Below, one piece after another: positions 23,071 to 32,508 of a stretch of DNA of 33,216 nucleotides. Position 1 is the first letter of the stretch; each line of letters begins with the position of its first letter. The DNA is taken from positions 1-33,216 of the forward strand of contig DATHDP010000077.1 of assembly GCA_035318985.1 (NCBI GenBank), in the 5' to 3' direction. Under the pieces are notes generated by a model. The model had not been told where the DNA came from. It did no database searches and was given only the letters and a program-made list of their open reading frames with translations. The stretch is from VBAS01 sp035318985. Its GTDB lineage: Bacteria > Bacteroidota > Bacteroidia > Chitinophagales > Chitinophagaceae. Position numbers and translations under genes: made by a program.

Positions 23071-24153
23071 ATGAAACACACGATTGTATTGCTTTTGCTG
23101 GCATTCACTGTGAATGCTTATGCGCAATATCCTAGAGTGGATATTCCTGGATCAGAAGTTAGAAAGATCACATCAAAAATTGTTGCCGGGCAAGAATATG
23201 AACTGCAGATAATGTTACCCGGCGGTTTCAAAAACAGCAATAAAAAATATCCTGTCATTTATTTAATGGATTCACAATGGGATTTTCCATTATTAAAATG
23301 TCTTTATGGCGAGCACTATTTTGATGGCTTTGTACCTGAACTGATCGTTGTTGGTGTTACATGGGGCGGCGTCAATCCAAATCCTGATAGCTTACGTGCA
23401 AGAGACTACACTCCGACAAATGAAGCGAGATTGCCACAAAGTGGCGGCGCAGATAAGTTTCTTTCATTCATGAAAGATGAATTGTTTCCATTTATTGAAA
23501 CAAACTATAAAGGAGATAAGAATAATCGTACACTGATGGGTTGTTCTCTTGGCGGACTGTTTACTTTATATGCTTTATTTACTCATACAGATATGTTCAA
23601 CGGTTATGCAGCAGCAAGTCCAGCTGTTGGTTGGGATAAAGAAGTTCTTTATAAGTATGAAAAAGAATTTGCTGAAAAGAAATTCGCAAAACCTCTCCGA
23701 GTTTATATGACGGTCGGCGATGTAGAAAGAGGCCGGCAAACATTCGAAAGGTTTGCTGCACAAATGGCAAGCAGGAATTATGCATCTGTAGCACTCAAAT
23801 CAAAAGTATTAGAGAATACCGGACACTCAGGAACTAAAAGTGAAACGTTTGGACGTGGAATGCAATATGTTTTTGAAAAGGGAAAATTAAATCTCGATGC
23901 AGCAGTGCTAAATAAATATGCTGGGTCTTATCAATCATCTGCCGGGGGCAAGGTTGATATAAAGAATGAAGATGGAAAGCTTGCTTTGTACTTTTCTCCC
24001 ACCAATAAATATGTATTGTATTCAGCGAGTGAAACTGATTTTTATGCCACATCAGAATTTTTCAATTTGGAATTTAAGAATGAAGGTGGTAAACCAATCG
24101 GATTCCAATTCAACAGATATAATAACTCCCAGTTCATGACGAAAATAAATTAG
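23071..24153 (+). CDS. CE1-like alpha/beta-hydrolase esterase (Esterase_D family), exported
   Basis: 360-aa esterase-type protein with a signal peptide ending AYAQ (19). The alpha/beta-hydrolase fold is seen in KYPVIYLMD (59-67) and the nucleophile elbow GCSLGG with Ser159. His252 in NTGHSG is a likely catalytic histidine, and Asp217 in VGDVE a likely acid. CE1-type feruloyl and acetyl-xylan esterases have this fold, so removal of ester groups from xylan is plausible by context. Other members cleave unrelated esters. A C-terminal extension from about 277 (LNKYAGSYQSSAGGKVDIKN) resembles small beta-barrel DUF3471-like tails. It ends 1 bp before the bicupin start. Confidence 0.83.
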   Translation: MKHTIVLLLLAFTVNAYAQYPRVDIPGSEVRKITSKIVAGQEYELQIMLPGGFKNSNKKYPVIYLMDSQWDFPLLKCLYGEHYFDGFVPELIVVGVTWGGVNPNPDSLRARDYTPTNEARLPQSGGADKFLSFMKDELFPFIETNYKGDKNNRTLMGCSLGGLFTLYALFTHTDMFNGYAAASPAVGWDKEVLYKYEKEFAEKKFAKPLRVYMTVGDVERGRQTFERFAAQMASRNYASVALKSKVLENTGHSGTKSETFGRGMQYVFEKGKLNLDAAVLNKYAGSYQSSAGGKVDIKNEDGKLALYFSPTNKYVLYSASETDFYATSEFFNLEFKNEGGKPIGFQFNRYNNSQFMTKIN

Positions 24154-24154
24154 A

Positions 24155-24928
24155 ATGAAAAAATTATTCTTCTTTTTGTTTATAACAAATGCGGTAACAG
24201 CTATTGCACAGAAGAATGATTCAATATTATCAGGTGTTTACTACTGGAATAAATTGGAACCAGTAAAAGAAGATACAAGAGTTAGAAGACAAGTGCTCGA
24301 AGGAAAAACATTTGCCCTTGAATATTTTGAAATACATGCTTCAACATTAGAACCAGGCAAAGCCCCTCACCCACCTCATACACATGCCGACCAGGAAGAG
24401 TTGATTATCGTAAAAGAAGGACAGGTAAAGATCACGATTAACGGACAAAGTAAAATAGTCGGCCCGGGAAGTATTGCATTCGCCATACCCGGCGATGAGC
24501 ATGGAATAGAAAATGCCGGAAAAACACAAGCCACTTATTATATTTTAAAATACATAGGCAAACTACCAAATATTGAACGTGGCAAACAAGCAGGCGGTTC
24601 GTTCATGCTAGACTGGAATGAGTTGAAAACTTCAAACACCGGTAAAGGTTATAGACGAGATTTTTTTAATCGTGCCACTTCACAATTAAAACAGTTTGAA
24701 ATGCACACTACTGCATTGAATGCAGATTCTGTCAGCCATGCACCACATACACATGTACAGGAGGAGATCGTTTTGATATTGAGAGGTAATGTTGAAATGT
24801 ACATCGATGGCAAACTTTATAAAGGTGCTGCAGGAGATCTCTATTTTCTTTCAGCTAATGTTCCTCATGCTTTAAAGAATGTCGGAAAGGAACAATGCGA
24901 ATATTTTGCTTTTCAATGGAGAGATTAA
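24155..24928 (+). CDS. Exported bicupin
   Basis: 257-aa protein with a signal peptide ending AIAQ (19) and two cupin domains. Cupin 1: His75, His77, Glu81/82 in PHTHADQEE and His116 in IPGDEH. Cupin 2: His198, His200, Glu203/204 in PHTHVQEE and His238 in VPH. Both keep the full 3-His/1-Glu metal set, so two metal sites are likely. Bicupins include enzymes and sugar-binding or isomerising proteins, and the family does not fix a reaction. It follows the esterase by 1 bp and precedes the propeller gene by 14 bp, in the block of exported accessory genes. Confidence 0.85.
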   Translation: MKKLFFFLFITNAVTAIAQKNDSILSGVYYWNKLEPVKEDTRVRRQVLEGKTFALEYFEIHASTLEPGKAPHPPHTHADQEELIIVKEGQVKITINGQSKIVGPGSIAFAIPGDEHGIENAGKTQATYYILKYIGKLPNIERGKQAGGSFMLDWNELKTSNTGKGYRRDFFNRATSQLKQFEMHTTALNADSVSHAPHTHVQEEIVLILRGNVEMYIDGKLYKGAAGDLYFLSANVPHALKNVGKEQCEYFAFQWRD

Positions 24929-24942
24929 AAAAAATTGCTTGC

Positions 24943-26448
24943 ATGAAAAAGATAACACTACTAGCCGGCTTATTGTTTTGTCTAACATCGTTAATTGCTC
25001 AACAAAAAACAGGAATGTTTGACGGGAATGAAGATGTTGGTAATCCTGTAAAAAAAGGATCTGCAACTTATAATGCCGAAACCCAGGAATATACTATGAG
25101 CTGCGGTGGCAAAAACATGTGGGCAAATGATGACCAGTTTCGTTTTCTCTGGAAAAAGATCAAAGGCGATTTTATGATCAGCGCTACTGTTCGCTTTATT
25201 GGAAAAGGAACAGACCCTCATCGCAAGATCGGCGTTATTGCAAGAAATGAACTCACTGCTAACTCACCTTACGCAGATGCATGTGTGCATGGCGATGGAT
25301 TAACATCTCTACAATACAGGCATGCTGATACAGCACAAACAGTACAGATAGTTTTAGCGTCAAATAAAGCTGTTAATATCGAACTGCAACGTGTAGGAAA
25401 TACTTTCACCTTTTCTGCCGCAACGCCGGGAGAAAACTACAAAACAGCGTCTAAAGAACTTCTATTGAACGAAGAAGTATATGCCGGCCTTTTTATTTGT
25501 TCTCATAATGAAAATGTAGTTGAACAGGCTGTATTCAGCAATGTTCGTATCATCATTCCTCCTGCTAAAGATTACAGGCCCTATCGTGATTATATCGGCA
25601 GTCATTTGGAATTAATGGATGTGCAATCAGGACTTAGAAAAATAATTTATTCTGAAACTGGTTCGATACAGTGTCCTAACTGGACCAAGGACGGAAAATC
25701 GCTGATCTTTAATTCATCGGCGGGTTTGTTATACAATTATTCTTTTGCCACTGGTTCCGTTAGCAAAATCAATAGCGGATCTGCGATAAATAATAACAAC
25801 GACCATGTATTATCTCCTGATGGAAAACAGATAGCCATCAGTAATTATGTCGGCGATAAAAGAACGTCAACGATTTTCACTTTGCCACTTTCCGGTTCTG
25901 ATGATCCCATTAAGATCACTTCTGAAGATTCAGGACATTCCTTTTTACATAGCTGGTCACCAGATGGTAAAAAATTAATATTCACCGGTTTTAGAAACAA
26001 GCAATATGATATATGGTCAGTGGATATCGCTACTAAAAAAGAAACACAACTTACCAACCTGACTACTCTTGATGATGGATCAGAGTATAGTCCTGATGGC
26101 AAATGGATATATTTTAATTCTGTGCGAACAGGCACAATGAAAATATGGAGAATGAAAGCTGATGGCAGCAACCAGGAACAGGTGACTTATGATGAATACA
26201 ATGATTGGTTTCCTCATTTTTCACCTGACGGGAAATGGATAGTATATGTTTCTTTTCCAAAAGAAATTGACCCCGCAACCCATCCCTTTTATCAAAAAAT
26301 TTATATCCGCTTAATGCCAGCAAGTGGCGGAATCCCAAAAACTATAGCTTATGTTTTCGGAGGCCAAGGAAGTATGAATGTTCCGTCATGGTCACCGGAT
26401 AGTAAAAGAATTGCTTTTATAAGTAATACACAATTAAAAAATCCTTAA
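24943..26448 (+). CDS. Exported protein with lectin-like N-domain and TolB-type beta-propeller
   Basis: 501 aa from the ATG at 24943; an upstream ATG at 24895 overlaps the bicupin and adds a non-signal extension, so it is not preferred. A signal peptide ends SLIAQ (20). Residues about 25-205 form a concanavalin-like/DUF1349-type sandwich, with FRFLWKKIKGDFMISATVRF and KIGVIARNEL. From about 225 there are TolB/WD40-like repeats: WTKDGKSLIF, LSPDGKQIAI, WSPDGKKLIF, YSPDGKWIYF, FSPDGKWIVY and WSPDSKRIAF, i.e. about six blades. Such proteins are often called TolB-like, but this is not the TolB of the Tol-Pal system. A glycan-binding or lyase-like role is possible. Function unknown. Confidence 0.8.
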   Translation: MKKITLLAGLLFCLTSLIAQQKTGMFDGNEDVGNPVKKGSATYNAETQEYTMSCGGKNMWANDDQFRFLWKKIKGDFMISATVRFIGKGTDPHRKIGVIARNELTANSPYADACVHGDGLTSLQYRHADTAQTVQIVLASNKAVNIELQRVGNTFTFSAATPGENYKTASKELLLNEEVYAGLFICSHNENVVEQAVFSNVRIIIPPAKDYRPYRDYIGSHLELMDVQSGLRKIIYSETGSIQCPNWTKDGKSLIFNSSAGLLYNYSFATGSVSKINSGSAINNNNDHVLSPDGKQIAISNYVGDKRTSTIFTLPLSGSDDPIKITSEDSGHSFLHSWSPDGKKLIFTGFRNKQYDIWSVDIATKKETQLTNLTTLDDGSEYSPDGKWIYFNSVRTGTMKIWRMKADGSNQEQVTYDEYNDWFPHFSPDGKWIVYVSFPKEIDPATHPFYQKIYIRLMPASGGIPKTIAYVFGGQGSMNVPSWSPDSKRIAFISNTQLKNP

Positions 26449-26477
26449 TCCCTAAAGGGGAATAAAGAAGTTTAAGT

Positions 26478-28412
26478 ATGAATCACAAAAAAATAAATGC
26501 TCTTTTTGCTTTACTTCTGTTACTAAATCTTGAATCTGTTCATGCTCAAGTAAGACTTCCTCGCCTCGTAAGAGATAGTATGATCCTGCAAAGAGATACC
26601 AAAATAAATATATGGGGCTGGGCTGCAAAGAATGAAAAGATAAATATCAAATTCAATAGTAAAAGCTATAAAACAACAACCGGGAATGATGGTCAGTGGT
26701 TAATACAATTACCACCAATGAAAGCTGGTGGGCCGTACACAATGGATATTACCGGAAACAATAAAATCTCCTTGAAAGAAATTCTTATTGGTGATGTTTG
26801 GATCTGCAGTGGTCAATCGAACATGGTGCATCAAATGAATATCCATGATGTTGCTTATGCAAAAGATATTGCAGAAGCAAACAACCCGCAGATACGACAT
26901 TTCTGGATACCCACACTTACCAATTTGCAGGGTCCGCAAGATGATCTGCCAACTGGTTATTGGAAATCTGCTATCGGTGATGATGTAAGACCTTTTTCAG
27001 CAGTCGCTTATTTCTTTGCAAAAAAACTTTATGAGAAATATCATGTGCCCATCGGTTTGATCAATGCAAGTGTTGGTGGCACTCCTATCGAGGCGTGGAC
27101 AAGTGAAGAAGGATTAAAAGATCTTTCTGGCATGCAGGCAACTATTCAGAAAAATAAAGACACTGCGTACGTCAATGGAACGAACAGGGCCGCATTCAGT
27201 AATGCTACTCGCCCCCAACCAAATGATCTTGGAATGCTTGGCGAAAAAAAATGGTTTGATGTTTCTTATACGCCGAAAGGATGGAAGACAATAAATATCC
27301 CGGGCTATTGGGAAGACCAGGGACTAAAAGATCTAAACGGTGTTGTTTGGTATAGAAAAGAAATTGATATACCTACTTCAATGACTGGTAAACAAGCAAG
27401 AGTCTTCTTAGGAAGAATTGTTGATGCTGATGTATTGTATATAAATGGTAAGCAGGTTGGAGCTACTACATATTTGTATCCGCAAAGAAGATATAATGTA
27501 CCTGCCGACGTGCTGAAAGCCGGTAAAAACATTTTTGTTGTTAAGGTTACTAATAATGCCGGTAAAGGAGGGTTTGTTCCCGATAAACCTTATTGCATAT
27601 TTGCTGGCAATGATACGATCGATCTTAAAGGTTATTGGCAATATAAAGTTGGTGAGGTTTATAAACCACAAACGGGTGGCGGTGGTGGTGGGATCAGTGC
27701 ACAAAATCAACCATCCGGATTATATAATGCGATGATCGCTCCTTTAATAAATTATTCCGCGAAAGGATTTCTCTGGTACCAGGGCGAAGCAAATACAAGT
27801 CGTGCTGAAGAGTATGCAAAGCTGCAGCCTGTACAAATCATAGATTGGAGAAATAAGTGGAAACAAGGTGAACTTCCTTTCTTATATGTACAGCTTCCCG
27901 GCTTTATGGATTATAATTACTTGCCATCAGAAAGCCAATGGGCGGCATTAAGAGAATCCCAGTTACGATCATTATCTGTTCCAAATACAGCAATGGTTGT
28001 TGCCATTGATCTTGGAGAGTGGAATGATATTCATCCTGACAATAAAAAAACTGTTGGAGAAAGATTAGCGATGGCCGCAGAAAAACTTTCTTATGGAGAA
28101 AATATAATTTACTCAGGCCCTGTTTATGGATCATCAAAGGTTGAAGGAAATAAAATAACGATCACTTTCAGCAGTGTCGGAAGTGGTTTAATAACAAATG
28201 ACGGAGAAGAATTAAGCGAGTTTGCAATTGCTGGCACAGATAAAAAATTTGTTTGGGCAAAAGCAAAGATCGAAGGTGATAAAATTATCGTGTGGAATGA
28301 TTCGGTGGTTAATCCGATGTATGTACGCTATGCATGGGCCGACGATCCTGTGAATCCAAACTTATTTAATAAAGAAGGCTTACCAGCCTCGCCATTCAGA
28401 ACAGATAAATAG
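26478..28412 (+). CDS. SGNH/SASA acetylesterase with inserted beta-sandwich (CE20-like)
   Basis: 644-aa carbohydrate acetylesterase candidate with a signal peptide ending VHAQ (24). An N-terminal small beta domain (about 26-100) precedes the SGNH catalytic region: Ser114 in CSGQSNM, Gly200-Gly201 in NASVGGTPIEAW, WYQGEANT (433-440), and Asp517/His519 in WNDIHPDNK. Between the halves of the catalytic domain, at about 258-395, there is a GH2-like jelly-roll (GYWEDQGLKDLNGVVWYRKE, YINGKQVG) ended by a six-glycine linker. This layout resembles the CE20 acetylesterases. It probably deacetylates xylan or xylo-oligosaccharides, opening them to the glycosidases. It starts 29 bp after the propeller stop. 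Confidence 0.9.
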   Translation: MNHKKINALFALLLLLNLESVHAQVRLPRLVRDSMILQRDTKINIWGWAAKNEKINIKFNSKSYKTTTGNDGQWLIQLPPMKAGGPYTMDITGNNKISLKEILIGDVWICSGQSNMVHQMNIHDVAYAKDIAEANNPQIRHFWIPTLTNLQGPQDDLPTGYWKSAIGDDVRPFSAVAYFFAKKLYEKYHVPIGLINASVGGTPIEAWTSEEGLKDLSGMQATIQKNKDTAYVNGTNRAAFSNATRPQPNDLGMLGEKKWFDVSYTPKGWKTINIPGYWEDQGLKDLNGVVWYRKEIDIPTSMTGKQARVFLGRIVDADVLYINGKQVGATTYLYPQRRYNVPADVLKAGKNIFVVKVTNNAGKGGFVPDKPYCIFAGNDTIDLKGYWQYKVGEVYKPQTGGGGGGISAQNQPSGLYNAMIAPLINYSAKGFLWYQGEANTSRAEEYAKLQPVQIIDWRNKWKQGELPFLYVQLPGFMDYNYLPSESQWAALRESQLRSLSVPNTAMVVAIDLGEWNDIHPDNKKTVGERLAMAAEKLSYGENIIYSGPVYGSSKVEGNKITITFSSVGSGLITNDGEELSEFAIAGTDKKFVWAKAKIEGDKIIVWNDSVVNPMYVRYAWADDPVNPNLFNKEGLPASPFRTDK

Positions 28413-28422
28413 AAGATAAAAA

Positions 28423-30888
28423 ATGATGAAACAAATTTGCCTACTTTTTTATTTGTTAGCATCAGCTTCTTCTTTTTCACAAAGCAATGCAGGCTTAAAA
28501 CTTTGGTACAACCAGCCATCCGGCAATACATGGGAAAATGCATTGCCGATCGGAAATGGAAGATTAGGGGCAATGATCTATGGAAATGTTGATACAGAAA
28601 CTGTGCAGCTGAATGAACATACTTTATGGAGTGGTAGTCCAAATCGTAATGACAATACGTTGGCTTTAGATTCTTTGGGTGAGATTCGGAAATTAATATT
28701 TGAAGGAAAACAAAAAGAAGCTGAGCAAATGGCTAACCGGATAATTCTCAGTAAAAGATCTCATGGGCAGATGTTTGAACCTGCTGGCGAACTTCGTATG
28801 GTTTTTAGCGGGCATGAAAACTATACCAACTATTATAGAGAACTTGATATTGAAAAAGCAATTGCAAAGACTTCTTACAAAGTCAGTGGTGTTACTTTTA
28901 CAAGAGAAATACTGGCATCTTTTCCCGATCGTGTAATTGTAATGCATCTGACTGCAAACAAATCCCACAATATTTCTTTTACGGCTTTTTATTCAACACT
29001 ACTGCCAAATGTTGAAATCAAAACGAGCCTGTCGAAACAATTGACTTTTTCAGGAACTACTGTTGATCATGAAGGTGTAAAAGGAATGATCAGGTATAAG
29101 GGTATTGTTCAAATTAAAACTCAGGGAGGTTCTTTTTCATCAACTGACACATCAATTACTGTAAAAAATGCAGATGCCGCTACGATCTATATCTCTATTG
29201 CAACCAATTTCAATAACTATCATAACATCAGCGCCCATGAAAATGAAAGAGCCGCAAACTATCTTAATAAAGCAATAACAAGATCGTTTTCGGAAATAAT
29301 AAAAGGACATATTACTACTTATCAGAAATATTTTAACAGGGTTAAACTTGATCTTGGGATCACAGATGCATCTAAGCTTCCAACAAATGATCGATTGAAA
29401 AATTTTAATTCGACAAATGATCCGCAGTTTGTTACTCTGTATTATCAGTTTGGTCGCTACTTATTGATTTCCTCATCACAACCTGGTGGTCAGCCTGCCA
29501 ATTTACAGGGGATCTGGAATAATAAGGTCAAGCCGCCATGGGACAGCAAGTACACTATTAATATAAATGCTGAAATGAATTATTGGCCTGCAGAAAAAAC
29601 AAATCTTTCTGAACTGCACGAGCCTTTTCTGCAAATGGTAAAAGAAATGGCGGTTACCGGTCAGCAAACTGCAAAAGATATGTACGGTAGAAGAGGTTGG
29701 ATGGCGCATCATAATACTGATATCTGGCGTATCACAGGAGCAGTTGATGGTGCATTCTGGGGTGCATGGATCAATGGCGGCGGATGGACAAGCCAGCATC
29801 TTTGGGAACATTATTTATATAATGGCGATAAAACTTTCCTGGCATCCATTTATTCTGTACTAAAAGGAGCAGCGCTTTTTTATGCTGATTTCTTAATAGA
29901 ACATCCGAAATATCATTGGCTTGTTATAAATCCTGATATGTCTCCGGAGAATGCACCTGCTGCACACCAGGGTTCCTCGCTGGATGCAGGGACAACCATG
30001 ACCAACCAGATCATTTTTGATGTATTCAGTTCTACTATACAAGCCGCAGAAATTTTAAATAAAGACAAAAGTTTTGTTGACACATTAAAACAAATACGCA
30101 GTCGTCTGGCTCCAATGCATATTGGTCAATATGGTCAATTGCAGGAATGGTTAGATGATGTAGACGATCCGAATGATCATCATCGTCATATTTCTCATTT
30201 ATATGGATTGTTTCCATCAAATCAGATCTCGCCTTATACTACACCACAATTATACAGCGCTGCAAAGAATACGTTGACACAACGTGGCGATGTATCAACC
30301 GGATGGAGCATGGGTTGGAAGGTTAATTGGTGGGCAAAAATGCTGGATGGAAACCATGCTTATAAGCTAATACAAAATCAACTTACACCAGTTGGAACTA
30401 ATGAAGGTGGAGGCGGTACTTACAATAATCTTTTTGATGCTCATCCCCCATTTCAGATAGATGGCAACTTTGGTTGCACCTCTGGTATCACAGAAATGTT
30501 GATGCAAAGTGCAAATGGTTCACTCGATTTACTACCTGCACTACCTGATGTTTGGAATGCAGGTGGAAGTATTAGCGGTCTGCGTGCAAGAGGTGGTTTT
30601 GAAATTATAAGTATGGAATGGAGAGAAAGTAAGGTTGTAAAGGTTGTTATCAGATCAAATCTAGGAGGCAACCTGCGTTTACGGGTGCCCAATGAAATAA
30701 AGTTGAGTAATGGCAATTCATTGAAGAAAGCAATTGGTGAAAACAAAAACCCATTTTATAGAATTGAAAAAACACCAGCACCAGTCATATCACCGAAGGC
30801 AACTATTATGTTACCGGAATTGAAAGAAACTTTTGTGTATGATATTTCAACACAGCGTGGTCAGTTTTATACACTGACTTCAAAATAG
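28423..30888 (+). CDS. GH95 glycosidase (alpha-L-galactosidase or alpha-L-fucosidase)
   Basis: 821-aa exported GH95 enzyme; signal peptide ends SFSQ (20). Start motif LWYNQPSGNTWENALPIGNG and GAMIYG are typical. Catalytic set by comparison with Bifidobacterium AfcA: Asn380/Asn382 in ININAEMNYWPAE, acid Glu575 in GQLQEWLDD and base Asp680 in FQIDGNFG. Length matches the family. GH95 includes alpha-1,2-L-fucosidases, but a GH95 in the complex-xylan PUL of Bacteroides ovatus is an alpha-L-galactosidase, so that activity fits the context better. The sequence alone does not decide between them. It follows the acetylesterase by 10 bp. Confidence 0.93.
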   Translation: MMKQICLLFYLLASASSFSQSNAGLKLWYNQPSGNTWENALPIGNGRLGAMIYGNVDTETVQLNEHTLWSGSPNRNDNTLALDSLGEIRKLIFEGKQKEAEQMANRIILSKRSHGQMFEPAGELRMVFSGHENYTNYYRELDIEKAIAKTSYKVSGVTFTREILASFPDRVIVMHLTANKSHNISFTAFYSTLLPNVEIKTSLSKQLTFSGTTVDHEGVKGMIRYKGIVQIKTQGGSFSSTDTSITVKNADAATIYISIATNFNNYHNISAHENERAANYLNKAITRSFSEIIKGHITTYQKYFNRVKLDLGITDASKLPTNDRLKNFNSTNDPQFVTLYYQFGRYLLISSSQPGGQPANLQGIWNNKVKPPWDSKYTININAEMNYWPAEKTNLSELHEPFLQMVKEMAVTGQQTAKDMYGRRGWMAHHNTDIWRITGAVDGAFWGAWINGGGWTSQHLWEHYLYNGDKTFLASIYSVLKGAALFYADFLIEHPKYHWLVINPDMSPENAPAAHQGSSLDAGTTMTNQIIFDVFSSTIQAAEILNKDKSFVDTLKQIRSRLAPMHIGQYGQLQEWLDDVDDPNDHHRHISHLYGLFPSNQISPYTTPQLYSAAKNTLTQRGDVSTGWSMGWKVNWWAKMLDGNHAYKLIQNQLTPVGTNEGGGGTYNNLFDAHPPFQIDGNFGCTSGITEMLMQSANGSLDLLPALPDVWNAGGSISGLRARGGFEIISMEWRESKVVKVVIRSNLGGNLRLRVPNEIKLSNGNSLKKAIGENKNPFYRIEKTPAPVISPKATIMLPELKETFVYDISTQRGQFYTLTSK

Positions 30889-30897
30889 CATTTGACA

Positions 30898-32466
30898 ATG
30901 ATAAGATCATTCAACATACATAGGATTATCAGCATACTGATCTTTTTTCTTACATCATTAAATCTAATTGCACAAAAATATCATAGCGATAACGGTGATG
31001 GAACTTTTACCAATCCTGTTATTGCCGCAGATTTTCCAGATCCGGATGTGATTTTGGTTGATGATACATATTATATGGTTACTACAACGATGTTTGTTTT
31101 TCCCGGCGTTCCTATCCTAAAATCAAAAGATCTTGTGAATTGGGAGTATTGCAGCAATGCAGTTTCACGATTTGATTTTGGTAATTGTTACGATCTGGAT
31201 ACTTGCAACAGGTATGGCCATGGACAATGGGCAACCAGTCTTAAATATCATAATGGAAAATTTTATCTGCTTTTTATTACGCTTAATGAAGGTGGATTTA
31301 TGTGTACGGCAACAAAAGCAGAAGGTCCATGGCAGGTTACACATTTACCCAAAGGATTTTATGACCCCGGTTTATTTTTTGATGATGATGGACGAATTTA
31401 CGTGGCGCAGGGTTATAATAAAATTTCGATCACAGAGGTAGATGCAAATCTTGCGCCTATAGGACGGGATTCACTCGTATACTCGGGTGATATCCGCCGC
31501 GGACTTGAAGGAACTCATGTTTATAAGATCAATGGTTATTATTATTTGTATTGCACGTACGGAGGAAAGGATGGAATACAAGTAGCCCTGCGTTCTAAAA
31601 ATATTTATGGCCCTTATCAACAAAAGGTAGTGATAAGAGATACAACACAGGGTGTAAACTTTGGTATACACCAGGGTGCATTAATAAAAACACAAACCGG
31701 TGAATGGTGGACAATGTTATTTGTTGATAGCGGACCATTTGGTCGTTTTCCATCTTTACAACCTGTAACATGGATAGATGATTGGCCAATGGTTGGAGTA
31801 AATGGAAAAGCAGTGATCAATTATAAAAAGCCAAATGTTGGTAAAAATTATCCTGCAAAAAATCTTCCGACATCTGACGAATTCAATAATAAAAGTCTCG
31901 GAATGCAATGGGGATGGAGTCACAATCCTGACCCAGCAAAATGGTCACTTGATCAAAGACCGGGATATTTAAGATTAACAACAGGGAAAGTAGTTCCTGG
32001 TTTGCGTGAAGCACGAAATACGCTTACGCAAAGAACATTTACATATTATTCCGATTCGATAAATGCAGTGGGAGTTATAAAAATTGATATTGGGAAAATG
32101 AAAGACGGTGATATAGCGGGTCTCGCTATGTTCCAGGACCCATATGCATTTATAGCTATAAAGCAAATGAACGGTGACAGGCATGTTATCATGGTAAACA
32201 ACGGTAAAACGATCGATTCTGCAGCGATAAACAAATCGACGATCTATTTACGGACGATCGCTTCTAACAGTATGAGTAAAGCATCGTTTGATTATAGCCT
32301 GGATAATAAAAAATTTACGCCGCTGGGAGATCAATTATCAATGAAATTTAATCTGTCAATATTCACTGGCAATAAATTCTGCCTGTTTAATTATGCAACT
32401 ATAGAAACAGGTGGTTATGTTGATTTTGACTGGTTCAGAATGGGGACGGCTAATAAATTTAATTAA
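30898..32466 (+). CDS. GH43 glycosidase with C-terminal beta-sandwich (arabinofuranosidase/xylosidase)
   Basis: 522 aa from the ATG at 30898 (an in-frame TTG at 30892 is less likely). Signal peptide ends NLIAQ (about 26). GH43 propeller: base Asp48 in ADFPDPDVIL, modulating Asp156 in FYDPGLFFDDDG, acid Glu204 in RGLEGTHVYK. Other segments are GHGQWATSL and NFGIHQGALI. The C-terminal domain (about 325-520, from SDEFNNKSLGMQWGWSHNPD) is the beta-sandwich found in long GH43 enzymes such as subfamily 12. Those are mostly alpha-L-arabinofuranosidases, sometimes beta-xylosidases. It differs clearly from the short GH43 lipoprotein at 13605. It lies 9 bp after GH95, probably the same transcript. Confidence 0.92.
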   Translation: MIRSFNIHRIISILIFFLTSLNLIAQKYHSDNGDGTFTNPVIAADFPDPDVILVDDTYYMVTTTMFVFPGVPILKSKDLVNWEYCSNAVSRFDFGNCYDLDTCNRYGHGQWATSLKYHNGKFYLLFITLNEGGFMCTATKAEGPWQVTHLPKGFYDPGLFFDDDGRIYVAQGYNKISITEVDANLAPIGRDSLVYSGDIRRGLEGTHVYKINGYYYLYCTYGGKDGIQVALRSKNIYGPYQQKVVIRDTTQGVNFGIHQGALIKTQTGEWWTMLFVDSGPFGRFPSLQPVTWIDDWPMVGVNGKAVINYKKPNVGKNYPAKNLPTSDEFNNKSLGMQWGWSHNPDPAKWSLDQRPGYLRLTTGKVVPGLREARNTLTQRTFTYYSDSINAVGVIKIDIGKMKDGDIAGLAMFQDPYAFIAIKQMNGDRHVIMVNNGKTIDSAAINKSTIYLRTIASNSMSKASFDYSLDNKKFTPLGDQLSMKFNLSIFTGNKFCLFNYATIETGGYVDFDWFRMGTANKFN

Positions 32467-32508
32467 TAACATGATTCTGTTTTTTGAACTGTTAAAAAAA
32501 TGCACGAT

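Noticed and set aside
24895..24942. Upstream ATG for the propeller gene overlapping the bicupin
   Set aside because: The added 16 residues spoil the signal peptide, while Met at 24943 starts a clean one.
26449..26461. CCC-TAAA-GGGG hairpin after the propeller gene as a terminator
   Set aside because: A stem of about three to four pairs without a T tract is too weak, and the next gene follows within 20 bp.
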